A stretch of DNA of 64,000 nt. Origin: Splendidivirga corallicola (GTDB lineage Bacteria; Bacteroidota; Bacteroidia; Cytophagales; Cyclobacteriaceae). The stretch's first letter is position 1. Every line of letters starts with the position of its first letter. Made by a program: the position numbers and the translations under genes. Below, piece after piece: positions 9,901 through 17,708 of the stretch. Location: NCBI GenBank assembly GCA_030442035.1, contig JAUJEA010000004.1, positions 124,001 through 188,000 of the forward strand, in the 5' to 3' direction. Below the pieces are notes generated by a model. It searched no databases. It had not been told where the DNA came from and was given only the letters and a program-made list of their open reading frames with translations.

Positions 9901-10344
9901 TATAAAGGGTTCGATTTATCTGCCATTTTCCAGGGAGCTGCCGATTTCAATTCCTATGCCGGAGAAGAGCTGGCTGATCCCTTCTTTAATATAGCAGGAC
10001 TTCATAGCAGATGGACGGATAGATGGACACCTGAAAATACTGGTGCTTCCATGCCTAGATTGTATTTTTCAACCGGACCAAGCAATTCAATGGCAAACTC
10101 ATTTTTTGTGTTTGACAGAAGCTATCTCAGGTTTAAGAACCTGCAAATAGGTTATAGTCTCCCTCAAGAGATTTTAGACAATATCTTTTTAGAAAAAGTG
10201 AGGGTGTACGTGAATGGAAGTAATCTTTTTACAATCACCGACTTCCCTTATTTCGATCCTGAAAGACCTTCCGGAGCGGATAGAGGAGGGCAAGGTTTTC
10301 CAAATCTGAGAGTTTTCTCAGGAGGCGTGTCGCTTACTTTTTAA
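6961..10344 (+). CDS. SusC/RagA-family TonB-dependent receptor with STN domain (cassette 1)
   Basis: A 1127-residue outer-membrane TonB-dependent transporter of the SusC type. Order: signal peptide ending near NAQS; STN secretin/TonB N-terminal domain (about residues 45-120, with SYNLNFKRINETIHI at its end); CarboxypepD_reg-like domain (about 140-218, SGKVTDEEGNGLPGVNVLVKG); the SusC signature GYGTQKK at 225-231; plug domain containing LVDGIEAPFNNINP and SSAIYGSRAANGVV; then the 22-strand barrel to a C-terminal phenylalanine (GGVSLTF). The STN domain marks it as a transducer that can signal to the FecR two genes upstream of SusD. The SusD gene follows by 30 bases. The imported substrate is probably an oligosaccharide; its identity is not shown by the sequence. 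Confidence 0.95.
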   Translation: MKKKCTKLVYNIFLLTVKGFIIQCLFLTIVVAGSMGGSNAQSLYEVNIDLKLKNTTLKEAIAEISDKTNYIFAFNIVEMRKKQNRVTRNFSDKSVGYILEFLARSYNLNFKRINETIHIRESPSRKERQESGNEISIVVKEISGKVTDEEGNGLPGVNVLVKGTDVGVITDVEGNYKLNAPEDATILIFSYVGYVTEEVEIGSRAVINFRLTPDIETLSEVVVVGYGTQKKANLTGAVATVTAKDIDSRPITSLATALQGMTSGVFVNQNSGQPGRDNVLIRIRGVGTLNNANPLILVDGIEAPFNNINPSDIESITVLKDAASSAIYGSRAANGVVLVTTKRGDTNSKPSFTYDGYVGTSEAVRLPEMVNDAVLFAQLRNEASTNFGNSPIYSDAQIAAFRDRASEINTNWIDELFNAAPIQQHNFGIAGGSGKTNFRISLGYLDQEGTVPNSEFKRYNARLNLDTKINDQVKIGTSISLVRGDRNSQLDDLGNLGSGITRALQAHPTYPVLDAQGRWAVADPAFSGVARGNPLALSEAATFRGLSNDFLGNAYIEYMPVSGLTIKGTVAANYRITNNSTFNKSVSVYNWNTGEEMVLNAVRSASESNNQSLNITTWLTATYDKSFGGHNFQALVGYNQEESNSSNFRAFRNGHLSNAVTSLDVGVASSSTNGGNKTTWGLRSYFARISYNFENRYLFEANVRIDGSSRFLNDKWGTFPSFSAGWVVSQEDFMQNISAIDFLKIRASWGQLGNQNIGNFAFAKQLSLSQAYNFGGSVVPGVAQTTLGNADLSWETSTMTNVGIDLGLFNNLTLEADYFIKTTSDILLNVPISVLSGFNTQIANASEVENKGWELGLNFDRQFGDLSLSVGGNVTHVTTEVTELNPNIDVGEIDRFISGRRITEQGSPINAFYGLKAIGIFQSQSELDNAPDHSQLHGQFGPGDLRFEDVNNDGVINADDRVIIGKEDPTWTYGFNIRLGYKGFDLSAIFQGAADFNSYAGEELADPFFNIAGLHSRWTDRWTPENTGASMPRLYFSTGPSNSMANSFFVFDRSYLRFKNLQIGYSLPQEILDNIFLEKVRVYVNGSNLFTITDFPYFDPERPSGADRGGQGFPNLRVFSGGVSLTF

Positions 10345-10374
10345 TGATATTTTGGCTATTAAAAGAATGAAATC

Positions 10375-11952
10375 ATGAAAGATCTAAAGAATATTTTAAA
10401 AGTTTTTTTTATTTCATTCCTCATTTTGGGATGCAATGATGAACTGTTGGAAAAAACTGATCCGGGATCAGGTAGTGTGGAAGCATTCTTCAATAATGAA
10501 GATGAGTTGGTACTTGGTATAAATGGTATTTACAATGCTTTTCAAGGCAGTTGGTGGGGTGGCTCGCTGATACACATTCAACCACACTTGGATGGAGCTA
10601 CAGACAATGCTGCTATATGTTGTGCATGGGAGTATGGCTTTCCAGCTGTAGCAACAGGTAACATGAGCCCAACATCGGGTGGTATTGTAGCCTGGAAGTG
10701 GACATTCGGGTTTCAGGCTGTAACCCGGGTAAATCAGATGTTGGGATTAATAGATGATGGAATACCGGGCCTTGAGGAAGCTAATGCGAATAAATGGCGT
10801 GGAGAATTGCGCTTTTTGAGGGGCTTTATTTACAATGAAATGGCCACAGTTTATGGAGATGTTCCCTTAATAACCAAGGTGCTCACACCAGAAGAAGCAT
10901 CCAATGTTGGAAGAGCACCTAAGAATGAAGTTATAAATGCCATTTTAGCTGATTTAACCTTTGCTGCAGATAATCTTGAAACTACCCCAAATCGTGGAGA
11001 TATTGGCCGTCCCACAAAACAGGCCGCTATGGCGTTAAAGGGCAAAGTGCAATTGTACAATGACATGTTCGCCGATGCAGCAACAACCCTGGGACAAGTT
11101 ATAGCAATGGAAGGAGGGGCTGTAAATTTGGATTCGGACTATGAAAGCCTTTTCAATGGGTCAAATGAGGGAAGTCCGGAGATTTTATTTAGTATTCAGG
11201 CCTTGGGTGATGGTAACGGTGAGGGTAGCTTTTTTCAAGTACATTATGCCCCACCAAATCTTCCTTCAGGTAATACAGCAGGTGGTTGGAACTCGATGCA
11301 CTACACAAGAAATCTGCTTGATGATTACTACATGTCCGATGGCATGTCCATTAGTGAATCACCTTTATATGATCCTGATAACGCATATGCTAATCGCGAT
11401 CCAAGGCTTACCATGTCATTTTTGACACCACTTCCAGGTACTACTTGGAATGGTACAGTGTTGGAAGATGATAATTTTTTCTTCAATGGAGCCGCCCCCG
11501 ATCCGGTATATGCAGCACAAATGATATTGAAAAAGTGGTCATCGGAAGGTACTCAGAATAATGGAGACACTAATGTTGATTTTGTTTTGCTCCGTTATGC
11601 AGATGTTTTGTTGATGTATGCTGAAGCACAGAATGAGGCTGTTGGTCCGGATGCCACGGTATATAGTGCTGTGAATAAAGTGCGAGCAAGAGTAGGCATG
11701 CCGGATTTTCCGGTGGGATTAAGTCAAGCTGAAATGCGGGAAGAAATTCGTCATGAAAGGAGGATAGAATTTGTGATGGAAGGTACCAGATATTATGACT
11801 TGATAAGATGGAGGACAGCTGAAACTGTAATACCTAGTATTCCAAACATTGAAAACAGGAATTTTGATCCCTCTAAAAACTATTTATGGCCTGTTCCTCA
11901 AAGTGCTGTTGATTCTAATCCCGAATTGATCAAGCAGAACCCAAACTATTAA
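10375..11952 (+). CDS. SusD/RagB-family glycan-binding lipoprotein (cassette 1)
   Basis: A 525-residue lipoprotein (lipobox LILGC, C20) that forms the lid on its SusC partner and captures substrate at the cell surface. Typical SusD features are present: ELLEKTDPGSGSVEAFFNN after the lipid anchor, the TPR-like helices around ELRFLRGFIYNEMATVYGDVPLIT, and the C-terminal block RYADVLLMYAEAQNEA, RRIEFVMEGTRYYDLIRWR and LWPVPQSAVDSNPEL. It is complete and follows susC directly. A terminator-like hairpin lies just downstream, before the FG-GAP gene. Confidence 0.95.
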   Translation: MKDLKNILKVFFISFLILGCNDELLEKTDPGSGSVEAFFNNEDELVLGINGIYNAFQGSWWGGSLIHIQPHLDGATDNAAICCAWEYGFPAVATGNMSPTSGGIVAWKWTFGFQAVTRVNQMLGLIDDGIPGLEEANANKWRGELRFLRGFIYNEMATVYGDVPLITKVLTPEEASNVGRAPKNEVINAILADLTFAADNLETTPNRGDIGRPTKQAAMALKGKVQLYNDMFADAATTLGQVIAMEGGAVNLDSDYESLFNGSNEGSPEILFSIQALGDGNGEGSFFQVHYAPPNLPSGNTAGGWNSMHYTRNLLDDYYMSDGMSISESPLYDPDNAYANRDPRLTMSFLTPLPGTTWNGTVLEDDNFFFNGAAPDPVYAAQMILKKWSSEGTQNNGDTNVDFVLLRYADVLLMYAEAQNEAVGPDATVYSAVNKVRARVGMPDFPVGLSQAEMREEIRHERRIEFVMEGTRYYDLIRWRTAETVIPSIPNIENRNFDPSKNYLWPVPQSAVDSNPELIKQNPNY

Positions 11953-11974
11953 GGGCAAAGCTGAATTAGTATTT

Positions 11975-12008
11975 GAGAAAAGCCTCTGAAAAATTGGGGC
12001 TTTTCCTC
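11975..12008 (+). terminator. Terminator-like hairpin after SusD (cassette 1)
   Basis: GAAAAGCCTC at 11977-11986 pairs with GGGGCTTTTC at 11996-12005 (one G-T wobble) across a 9-base loop. It lies 22 bases after the SusD stop. There is no long T run, so it may only reduce read-through into the next gene. Confidence 0.6.
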
Positions 12009-12040
12009 TATTTAATTATTTAAATAAACCATTGTGTTGT

Positions 12041-13942
12041 ATGATTAAAACTTTACTATCCGGTCTGTTTCTTTGTCTTTTTGCTACCATTACTTTCAGC
12101 CAACCTCGTTTCACAGATGTTACTGAGGAGGCTGGTATTAACCATGCATTTCGTGTTTTTCAGGGCACCTTTGGTGGGGGTGTTGCCGTGTTGGACTATG
12201 ACAATGACGGACTTGAAGATCTGTTTATTGCCGGTGGATTAGGCAGGGATTATCTGTATAAAAATAATGGTGACGGCACTTTCTCAGATCTGACTGAAGA
12301 GGCGCGTTTATCATTGAAGGATACCTTAATTACACAAGGAGCTGTGTGTGCTGACGTCAATAAAGATGGTTATACTGATATATTTGTTACTACAATCGCT
12401 TCTTTATCCGGCGATCGAGAGGTTCCAAGGGCTTCTGATATTCTGTATTTAAATAATGGGGATGGAACCTTCCTTGATGCATCTCAGGCATACGGATTGG
12501 AAGAGATACAGACATTTTCTACAGGAGCTGTATTTGGAGATATCAATGCTGATGGTTATCCGGACCTTTTTGTGGGTAATTATTTTGATCGATTTGATGG
12601 AAACCTTGGAAAAATAAATGGCGGAACAATTACAGGAGAGCAAAGGCCCTCGGTAGATCAGTTTTACATTAACGTCGGTGGAAAGTATTTCAGGAACATG
12701 GCTGAAGTTTTTGGGATCCAGAATGAAGGTTTCGGATTCGGAGCTGTATTGACGGATTTTGATAATGATAGAGACCTTGACCTTTACATAATCAATGATT
12801 TTGGGAACAGAGCAACATCTAACGAGCTCTATAGAAATGAATTTCCAAAAAATGCGTTTACAGACGTAAGCAAGGAACTAGCGGCAAATTTTGGGATCAA
12901 TGCCATGGGAACTGCCATTGGTGATTATAATAATGATGGGTGGTTCGATTATTTTATTTCAAACTTTAGGATCAGCCCATTTATGGTAGGTAGTGGTGTT
13001 GATAGACCTTTTTTGCAACAGACTGTGGAATTGGGAATATCCTTTGGGACAGTGGAAACGGAGTCCGGGGATATAGTAGTACCAATTAGCTGGGGGGCTA
13101 ATTTCTTTGATTATGACAATGATCTGGATGTTGACCTCTTCATATGCAATGGGGCGTTGAATCCTTCAGTAATTCCTAATCCCAATATTTTTCTTGAAAA
13201 CAAGGGGGAATATTTTGAAGATATCGGCCGGATCGCAGGATTGGCCGACCCGGGTATTGGACGAGGTTCTGTCACATTTGACTATGATAATGACGGGGAC
13301 CTGGATCTTTTTGTAGTCAATCAAAAACCTGAGGAGAATGCGGCTCAAGTAGGAACAACCAAGTCTGTATTGTACAGAAATGACTCTCCCTCCGGGAATT
13401 GGCTAAAAGTAAAGCTGAGCGGTGTAAATGCTGACAGCCATGGCGTGGGATCCAGGATAGAAGTTGTGGTGGGTGATTTAAAGATGATCCGAGAAATTGA
13501 TGGCGGCTCAAGCCATGAATCACAGAACAGTACAGTAGCACATTTTGGATTGGCAGACTTTACAACGGTTGATTCTGTTATTGTTAAGTGGATCGGTGGA
13601 AATACTCAGGTATTGACAGATATACCTGTAAACCAAACTTTAAACATACGGGAGGAAATAGCGGATATCCAAAGCCCCTTCTCAAAGGGAAATGTCAGCG
13701 TTTTTCCAAGCTATTTCCGGGACGAACTTATGATTCAGTACGAGTTAGCTGAATTTTCTTCTTACAGTTTGGAAGTATTCGATCAGTCAGGAAAAAGGGT
13801 CGCTTCACTGATTGATAAAAAGGATGGGTATACCGGTGTTTACAGGTGGTCCGCTCCTCCGGACTTAAATGCAGGGGTTTACTACTTCGTGATTGAATCT
13901 GATCTTGGGAAACTTATGACCAGAGGAGTTAAACTTAAATAA
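12041..13942 (+). CDS. FG-GAP/VCBS repeat protein with ASPIC-UnbV domain and T9SS sorting tail
   Basis: A 633-residue secreted protein. The ATG at 12041 opens a clean signal peptide (MIKTLLSGLF onward, ending ITFSQ); the frame extends three codons to a TTG at 12032, which I reject. It has at least seven FG-GAP-type calcium-binding motifs, for example DYDNDGLEDLFIAG, DINADGYPDLFVGN and DYDNDGDLDLFVVN, building a beta-propeller. About residues 450-520 form the ASPIC/UnbV domain (GSRIEVVVGD, HFGLADFTTVDSVIVKW). The end (about 550-633: VFPSYF, LEVFDQSGKRV, LNAGVYYFVIES) is a type A T9SS sorting domain, so the protein should be displayed on or released from the cell surface. A PorV-like gene follows after 8 bases. 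Probably carbohydrate- or adhesion-related; no enzyme motif seen. Confidence 0.88.
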   Translation: MIKTLLSGLFLCLFATITFSQPRFTDVTEEAGINHAFRVFQGTFGGGVAVLDYDNDGLEDLFIAGGLGRDYLYKNNGDGTFSDLTEEARLSLKDTLITQGAVCADVNKDGYTDIFVTTIASLSGDREVPRASDILYLNNGDGTFLDASQAYGLEEIQTFSTGAVFGDINADGYPDLFVGNYFDRFDGNLGKINGGTITGEQRPSVDQFYINVGGKYFRNMAEVFGIQNEGFGFGAVLTDFDNDRDLDLYIINDFGNRATSNELYRNEFPKNAFTDVSKELAANFGINAMGTAIGDYNNDGWFDYFISNFRISPFMVGSGVDRPFLQQTVELGISFGTVETESGDIVVPISWGANFFDYDNDLDVDLFICNGALNPSVIPNPNIFLENKGEYFEDIGRIAGLADPGIGRGSVTFDYDNDGDLDLFVVNQKPEENAAQVGTTKSVLYRNDSPSGNWLKVKLSGVNADSHGVGSRIEVVVGDLKMIREIDGGSSHESQNSTVAHFGLADFTTVDSVIVKWIGGNTQVLTDIPVNQTLNIREEIADIQSPFSKGNVSVFPSYFRDELMIQYELAEFSSYSLEVFDQSGKRVASLIDKKDGYTGVYRWSAPPDLNAGVYYFVIESDLGKLMTRGVKLK

Positions 13943-13950
13943 ATAAGGTT

Positions 13951-15114
13951 GTGAAAAGAGTTTTGACTATATTTTTTATAACTATACTACTGCATAATGG
14001 ACATGTAGAAGCGCAAAATGATACCGGTATGTCTGGCCAGGCAATTGGTAGTGGTGTGTTAAATCCTGGTGTGCCTTTTTTGAGTTTAACACCAGATGCA
14101 CGTGGTTCCTCTCTCGGTGAAAGTGGTGCTGCCACGGATCCGGATGTTTATTCATTGTATTGGAACAACGCCAAGCTGGTGTTTATTGAGCATAAAATGG
14201 GAGGCACTTTGTCCTATACCCCATGGTTGAACAAAATAGCAAATGACATGTTCATTTCTTATGTGGCCGGGTATTTAAAAATAGATGATAAGCAGGCTAT
14301 TGGCTTATCTTTGAGATATTTTAATCTTGGTGAATTTCAAATAAATGATGGACTTGGAACCTTTATTGCCGAGTTGAATCCTTATGAAGTTGCCGTTGAC
14401 GCCACTTATTCCAGAAAGCTGACAGATCACCTCAGTTTAGGTATCTCGGGTAGGTTTATAAATTCAAATATTTCCAGACAATTTGCATTGTTGGAAGATA
14501 TTGGTGCGGGATACAGCGTGGCGATAGATTTGGGTGTATATTATAAAAAAAGCATAACATTGGCTGGCAATAATGCGGATCTATCACTAGGAGCACATTT
14601 GTCGAATTTTGGTACCAAAATTAATTATGGGAACAATGGGAACGGAGATTTTATTCCGACCAATCTTAGGATGGGTACTGCTCTTAGAAATTATCTGGAT
14701 GAGAACAATTCACTGACATTTGTTTTTGACATCAATAAACTTATGATACCTACTCCTCCTGTTTATGGAAGAGATGAAAGTGGAAACAGGGAGATTATTG
14801 ATGGAAAAGACCCGAACAGAAGTTTATTCAGCGGGACCTTTGGTTCATTCGGTGATGCTCCTGGTGGTCTTAGTGAGGAACTAAAGGAGCTGACCTTTTC
14901 AACGGGTTTGGAATATTGGTATAAAAGTGCCTTTGCCGTGCGGGCAGGATATTTCCATGAAAACAGGTACAAAGGTGATAGGCAGTACCTGACATTCGGT
15001 TTAGGGTTCAGATACCAGGTATTTGGTTTTGATACTTCTTATCTGGCACCATTGAGTAAAAATCATCCATTAGCCGAAACCTTGAGGTTCTCAGTACTAT
15101 TCAATTTCAACTGA
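13951..15114 (+). CDS. PorV/LptO-like type IX secretion outer-membrane protein
   Basis: A 387-residue outer-membrane beta-barrel starting at a GTG, 8 bases after the preceding stop, so the two genes are probably cotranscribed. After a signal peptide (ending VEAQN) it shows PorV family hallmarks: VPFLSLTPDARGSSLGESGA, SLYWNNAKLVF, SYTPWLNKIANDMFISY, a long run of alternating strands, and a barrel-like end (FRYQVFGFDTSY, LRFSVLFNFN). PorV is the shuttle that hands T9SS cargo from the translocon to the attachment complex. Its position directly behind a cargo with a T9SS sorting domain, and away from porU or other secretion genes, suggests a dedicated paralogue. A general FadL-like PorV/PorQ family member is the alternative. 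Confidence 0.82.
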   Translation: MKRVLTIFFITILLHNGHVEAQNDTGMSGQAIGSGVLNPGVPFLSLTPDARGSSLGESGAATDPDVYSLYWNNAKLVFIEHKMGGTLSYTPWLNKIANDMFISYVAGYLKIDDKQAIGLSLRYFNLGEFQINDGLGTFIAELNPYEVAVDATYSRKLTDHLSLGISGRFINSNISRQFALLEDIGAGYSVAIDLGVYYKKSITLAGNNADLSLGAHLSNFGTKINYGNNGNGDFIPTNLRMGTALRNYLDENNSLTFVFDINKLMIPTPPVYGRDESGNREIIDGKDPNRSLFSGTFGSFGDAPGGLSEELKELTFSTGLEYWYKSAFAVRAGYFHENRYKGDRQYLTFGLGFRYQVFGFDTSYLAPLSKNHPLAETLRFSVLFNFN

Positions 15115-15226
15115 TTATATTATTTTAGTGAAACGATTTTTTGTCATGAAATCAACTTCAGATATACCGATACCATGAGCTGTGCTATGGATTCCAAGGA
15201 AATATTTTGAAAGCATTCAGGTGTCA

Positions 15227-15518
15227 GGTTTCAGTCCCTTGATGGTTTTGGAACCCTATTACAAATTGAGATAAGGGATGTTAATTTTGAGTTATGAATT
15301 ATGAATAAATTACGAATTTCAAATGATGAATTACGATTGGTGACAGAACTTCAACACTTAAATACATTAACACCTCAGCACCTCAACACAATTTCAGGTG
15401 TACCGATGTCAGACACCTTGATGGTGTCAGTACATCTTATTTGATCGAAGTGACTGTTGAACTCTAAATGTATTACGAATGACAAATTACGATTGCAACG
15501 AAACTTTAACACCTCAGA
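15227..15518. repeat. Dispersed intergenic repeat, copy B
   Basis: This stretch between the PorV-like gene and the GH16 gene closely matches 4497-4939 (copy A) but lacks the roughly 150-base palindromic segment found there, so the left block joins the right block directly. It includes the small hairpin motif CAGACACCTTGATGGTGTCAG, and is preceded by CAGGTGTCAGGTTTCAG. No coding frame is visible. The rest of the 15115-15633 gap shows nothing further that I can identify. Confidence 0.75.
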
Positions 15519-15633
15519 CAGTTATAGGATGGATTTCAGCCTGGATGATGTTTCTTAGTCTGCTGGAATGAACTAATACCTGACTTATCTAAATGCCACT
15601 GAAAAGTAATTGAGAAATAATAAATTTTTGTTT

Positions 15634-16488
15634 ATGACCAATATTTTAACCCGAAGTTTGATTGTTCCCTTTGTGTTCATGATATCCGGATGTTCCACCA
15701 GCATTGAAAAGAAAGTAAAGGACAGTACTTATGATCTGGTTTGGTCGGATGAATTTGAAGTTGATGGTAAACCAGATCCAACCAAATGGACCTATGAAAA
15801 AGGATTTGTGCGCAACAAAGAACTCCAATGGTATCAACCAGATAATGCTTTCTGCGAAAATGGCCTTCTCATTATAGAGGCACGAAGAGAAACCTTTCCG
15901 AATCCGAACTATAATGTTGATAGTGATGATTGGAGGAAGAGCCGAAAAGAGGCCGCCTATACTTCGGCCAGTGTTACAACAAAAGGGTTACATTCCTGGA
16001 AATACGGTAGATTTGAAATCAAAGCTAAGATCAAAACGCAACCCGGCCTTTGGCCGGCAATTTGGACCCTGGGAGCAAATCAACCATGGCCTGAAGGTGG
16101 TGAAATAGATATTATGGAATATTATGACCATAGTATTCTTGCCAATGCAGCCTGGGCAGATTCACAACAATGGAAGGCTCTATGGGATGACAGTAAATGG
16201 CCAATGGAACACTTTAATGATGCTGACTGGTCAGAAAAGTTTCATGTTTGGCGAATGGATTGGGATCAAAAGAGTATTAGATTATTTCTTGATGATGAGT
16301 TGTTGAATACTATTGAATTGTCCAAAACCATTAATAAAAGAGGAGCGGTTACCAATCCCTTTAAAATTCCGCATTTTCTTATCCTTAACCTGGCCATTGG
16401 AGGGCATGCCGGAGGAGACCCATCCAGCACACCTTTTCCGTCCAGATATGAAATTGATTATGTAAGAGTGTATCAGGCTGGTAATTAA
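15634..16488 (+). CDS. GH16 endo-beta-glucanase-like lipoprotein (laminarinase type)
   Basis: A 284-residue lipoprotein (lipobox ISGC, C20). The ATG at 15634 gives a proper lipoprotein signal; a TTG eight codons upstream is less likely. The rest is one GH16 jelly-roll domain: LVWSDEFEVDG at the start, WTYEKG, ASVTTKG, KYGRFEIKAKI, GLWPAIWTLG, and the catalytic motif EIDIME at 157-162 with E157 as nucleophile and E162 as acid/base. The extra methionine in EIDIME is the form seen in laminarinases and related beta-1,3-glucanases rather than lichenases. It ends right after the domain (RYEIDYVRVYQ). Likely acts as a surface enzyme producing oligosaccharides for a nearby SusCD system. Confidence 0.92.
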   Translation: MTNILTRSLIVPFVFMISGCSTSIEKKVKDSTYDLVWSDEFEVDGKPDPTKWTYEKGFVRNKELQWYQPDNAFCENGLLIIEARRETFPNPNYNVDSDDWRKSRKEAAYTSASVTTKGLHSWKYGRFEIKAKIKTQPGLWPAIWTLGANQPWPEGGEIDIMEYYDHSILANAAWADSQQWKALWDDSKWPMEHFNDADWSEKFHVWRMDWDQKSIRLFLDDELLNTIELSKTINKRGAVTNPFKIPHFLILNLAIGGHAGGDPSSTPFPSRYEIDYVRVYQAGN

Positions 16489-16571
16489 TCTATTCATAAG
16501 TATTATACTTTCATGAACAGTCATAGCGCAAAGTTATGTTCCTCATTGATTTGGTCTTTCTGTGCTTAAAT

Positions 16572-16600
16572 AAACCTTCATATTCAGGTTTTTTTATTTT
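16572..16600 (+). terminator. Probable terminator after GH16 gene
   Basis: AAACCT at 16572-16577 pairs with AGGTTT at 16586-16591 and is followed directly by a run of T bases. The stem is short, so the call is tentative. Confidence 0.4.
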
Positions 16601-16773
16601 GAGATACTCTTTAACAATGAAATAGATTTGGTAGTTATAATGAACTTTCTTTGGCACAAGACCATACGTAGTTTGTAGGACAACTGAAACAGGCATTTCC
16701 GAAGAGATTGCTTATTTTTTATTTTTTGCATAAAATTGTTAATTGCTCATGCGCAAACCTGAAACACCGCTTG

Positions 16774-17349
16774 ATGAATGATGCTATTGACAAGGGACTG
16801 ATTATTAAACTAAGAAAAGGCAAAATACAGGCTTTTGATAGCCTTTTTCGAAAATATAGTGGGAAGCTATATTCCTTTATTTTTAGTTACACAGGATCAC
16901 ATGAGGATACTGAGGATATCACGCAGGAGGTTTTCTTTAAAGTTTGGCAAAACCGTGAAAACCTTAATCCTGACCTTTCTTTCAATGCATACATCATTGT
17001 AATAGCCAGAAACCTGGTACTCAATTTATTTAAGAAACGAGCTCGTGGTAATAAATACATTTATCTGACCAGTAGAGCATCACGTGTTTACAACCAGACA
17101 GAAGACTACATTATTTTTTCGGAACTTCGATATCATTCCAATGTCAGTGTGGAAAAGCTGCCCACCAGGTGCAAGCAGATTTTCATGTTAAGCAGACAAA
17201 ATGGATTATCCGTAAAAGAAATTGCAGAGAAACTTAGTATTTCTCCAAGTACGGTAGAAAACCAAATCAACAAAGCATTGAAATTGATCAGGAAAGATTT
17301 GGGTTCCAAAGAAATGCTGGCTATTCTGATGATTATTGGTTCTTTATGA
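16774..17349 (+). CDS. FecI-like ECF sigma factor (cassette 2)
   Basis: The open frame begins at a TTG at 16708, but the first 22 residues are not sigma-like, so the ATG at 16774 (MNDAIDKGLIIKLRKG) is chosen, giving 191 residues. Region 2 is seen as FDSLFRKYSGKLYSFIF and DTEDITQEVFFKVWQNRE; region 4 as LPTRCKQIFMLSRQNGLS and the helix-turn-helix VKEIAEKLSISPSTVENQI. The C-terminus is hydrophobic (MLAILMIIGSL). It should drive the cassette 2 susC-susD genes under the control of the FecR downstream. The 359-base gap to that FecR is the longest sigma-FecR spacing in the window. Confidence 0.92.
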   Translation: MNDAIDKGLIIKLRKGKIQAFDSLFRKYSGKLYSFIFSYTGSHEDTEDITQEVFFKVWQNRENLNPDLSFNAYIIVIARNLVLNLFKKRARGNKYIYLTSRASRVYNQTEDYIIFSELRYHSNVSVEKLPTRCKQIFMLSRQNGLSVKEIAEKLSISPSTVENQINKALKLIRKDLGSKEMLAILMIIGSL

Positions 17350-17708
17350 AACTACTTCCCCTCCGGGTAGACATGTTTAAGCAAAAAGTTAACAAGGTGT
17401 CAGACATTTCTTAAATGTCAGACACCTGATCAATGAGAAGCCATGTATTCTCAAAGCAATCAGCTTGTGTATCAATGAAGTAGGAGTTAAACGTGTTCAC
17501 AGTCCTTTTTAAAACTATCTCTGATAACGTAGGTGCTTTGGCCACATTGATTGTATTTATTCCGATAATATTGAATTATTGTGGTGAATTGAGGATATGA
17601 ATTTTCATGCCTTCAAATGGTTGCTTTGATAATTAAGAAAAAAATGAAGATCGGCATAGGTGCTAGTCATGAGTTTGTTGTATTTGTATAGAATATTTAG
17701 ATAATACT
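17350..17708. other. Intergenic region with long hairpin between sigma and fecR (cassette 2)
   Basis: The main feature is a near-perfect stem at about 17396-17426: GGTGTCAGACATTT pairs with AAATGTCAGACACC with one mismatch and a 3-base loop. Its words (GTGTCAGAC, GTCAGACACC) echo those in the dispersed repeat copies A and B, so it may be a minimal family member. No T tract follows, so simple termination is not evident. I see nothing else in the gap. Confidence 0.55.

Noticed and set aside
16708-16773. N-terminal extension of the cassette 2 sigma factor from a TTG start.
   Set aside because: The added residues are hydrophobic and unlike any sigma factor N-terminus; the ATG at 16774 fits the family.
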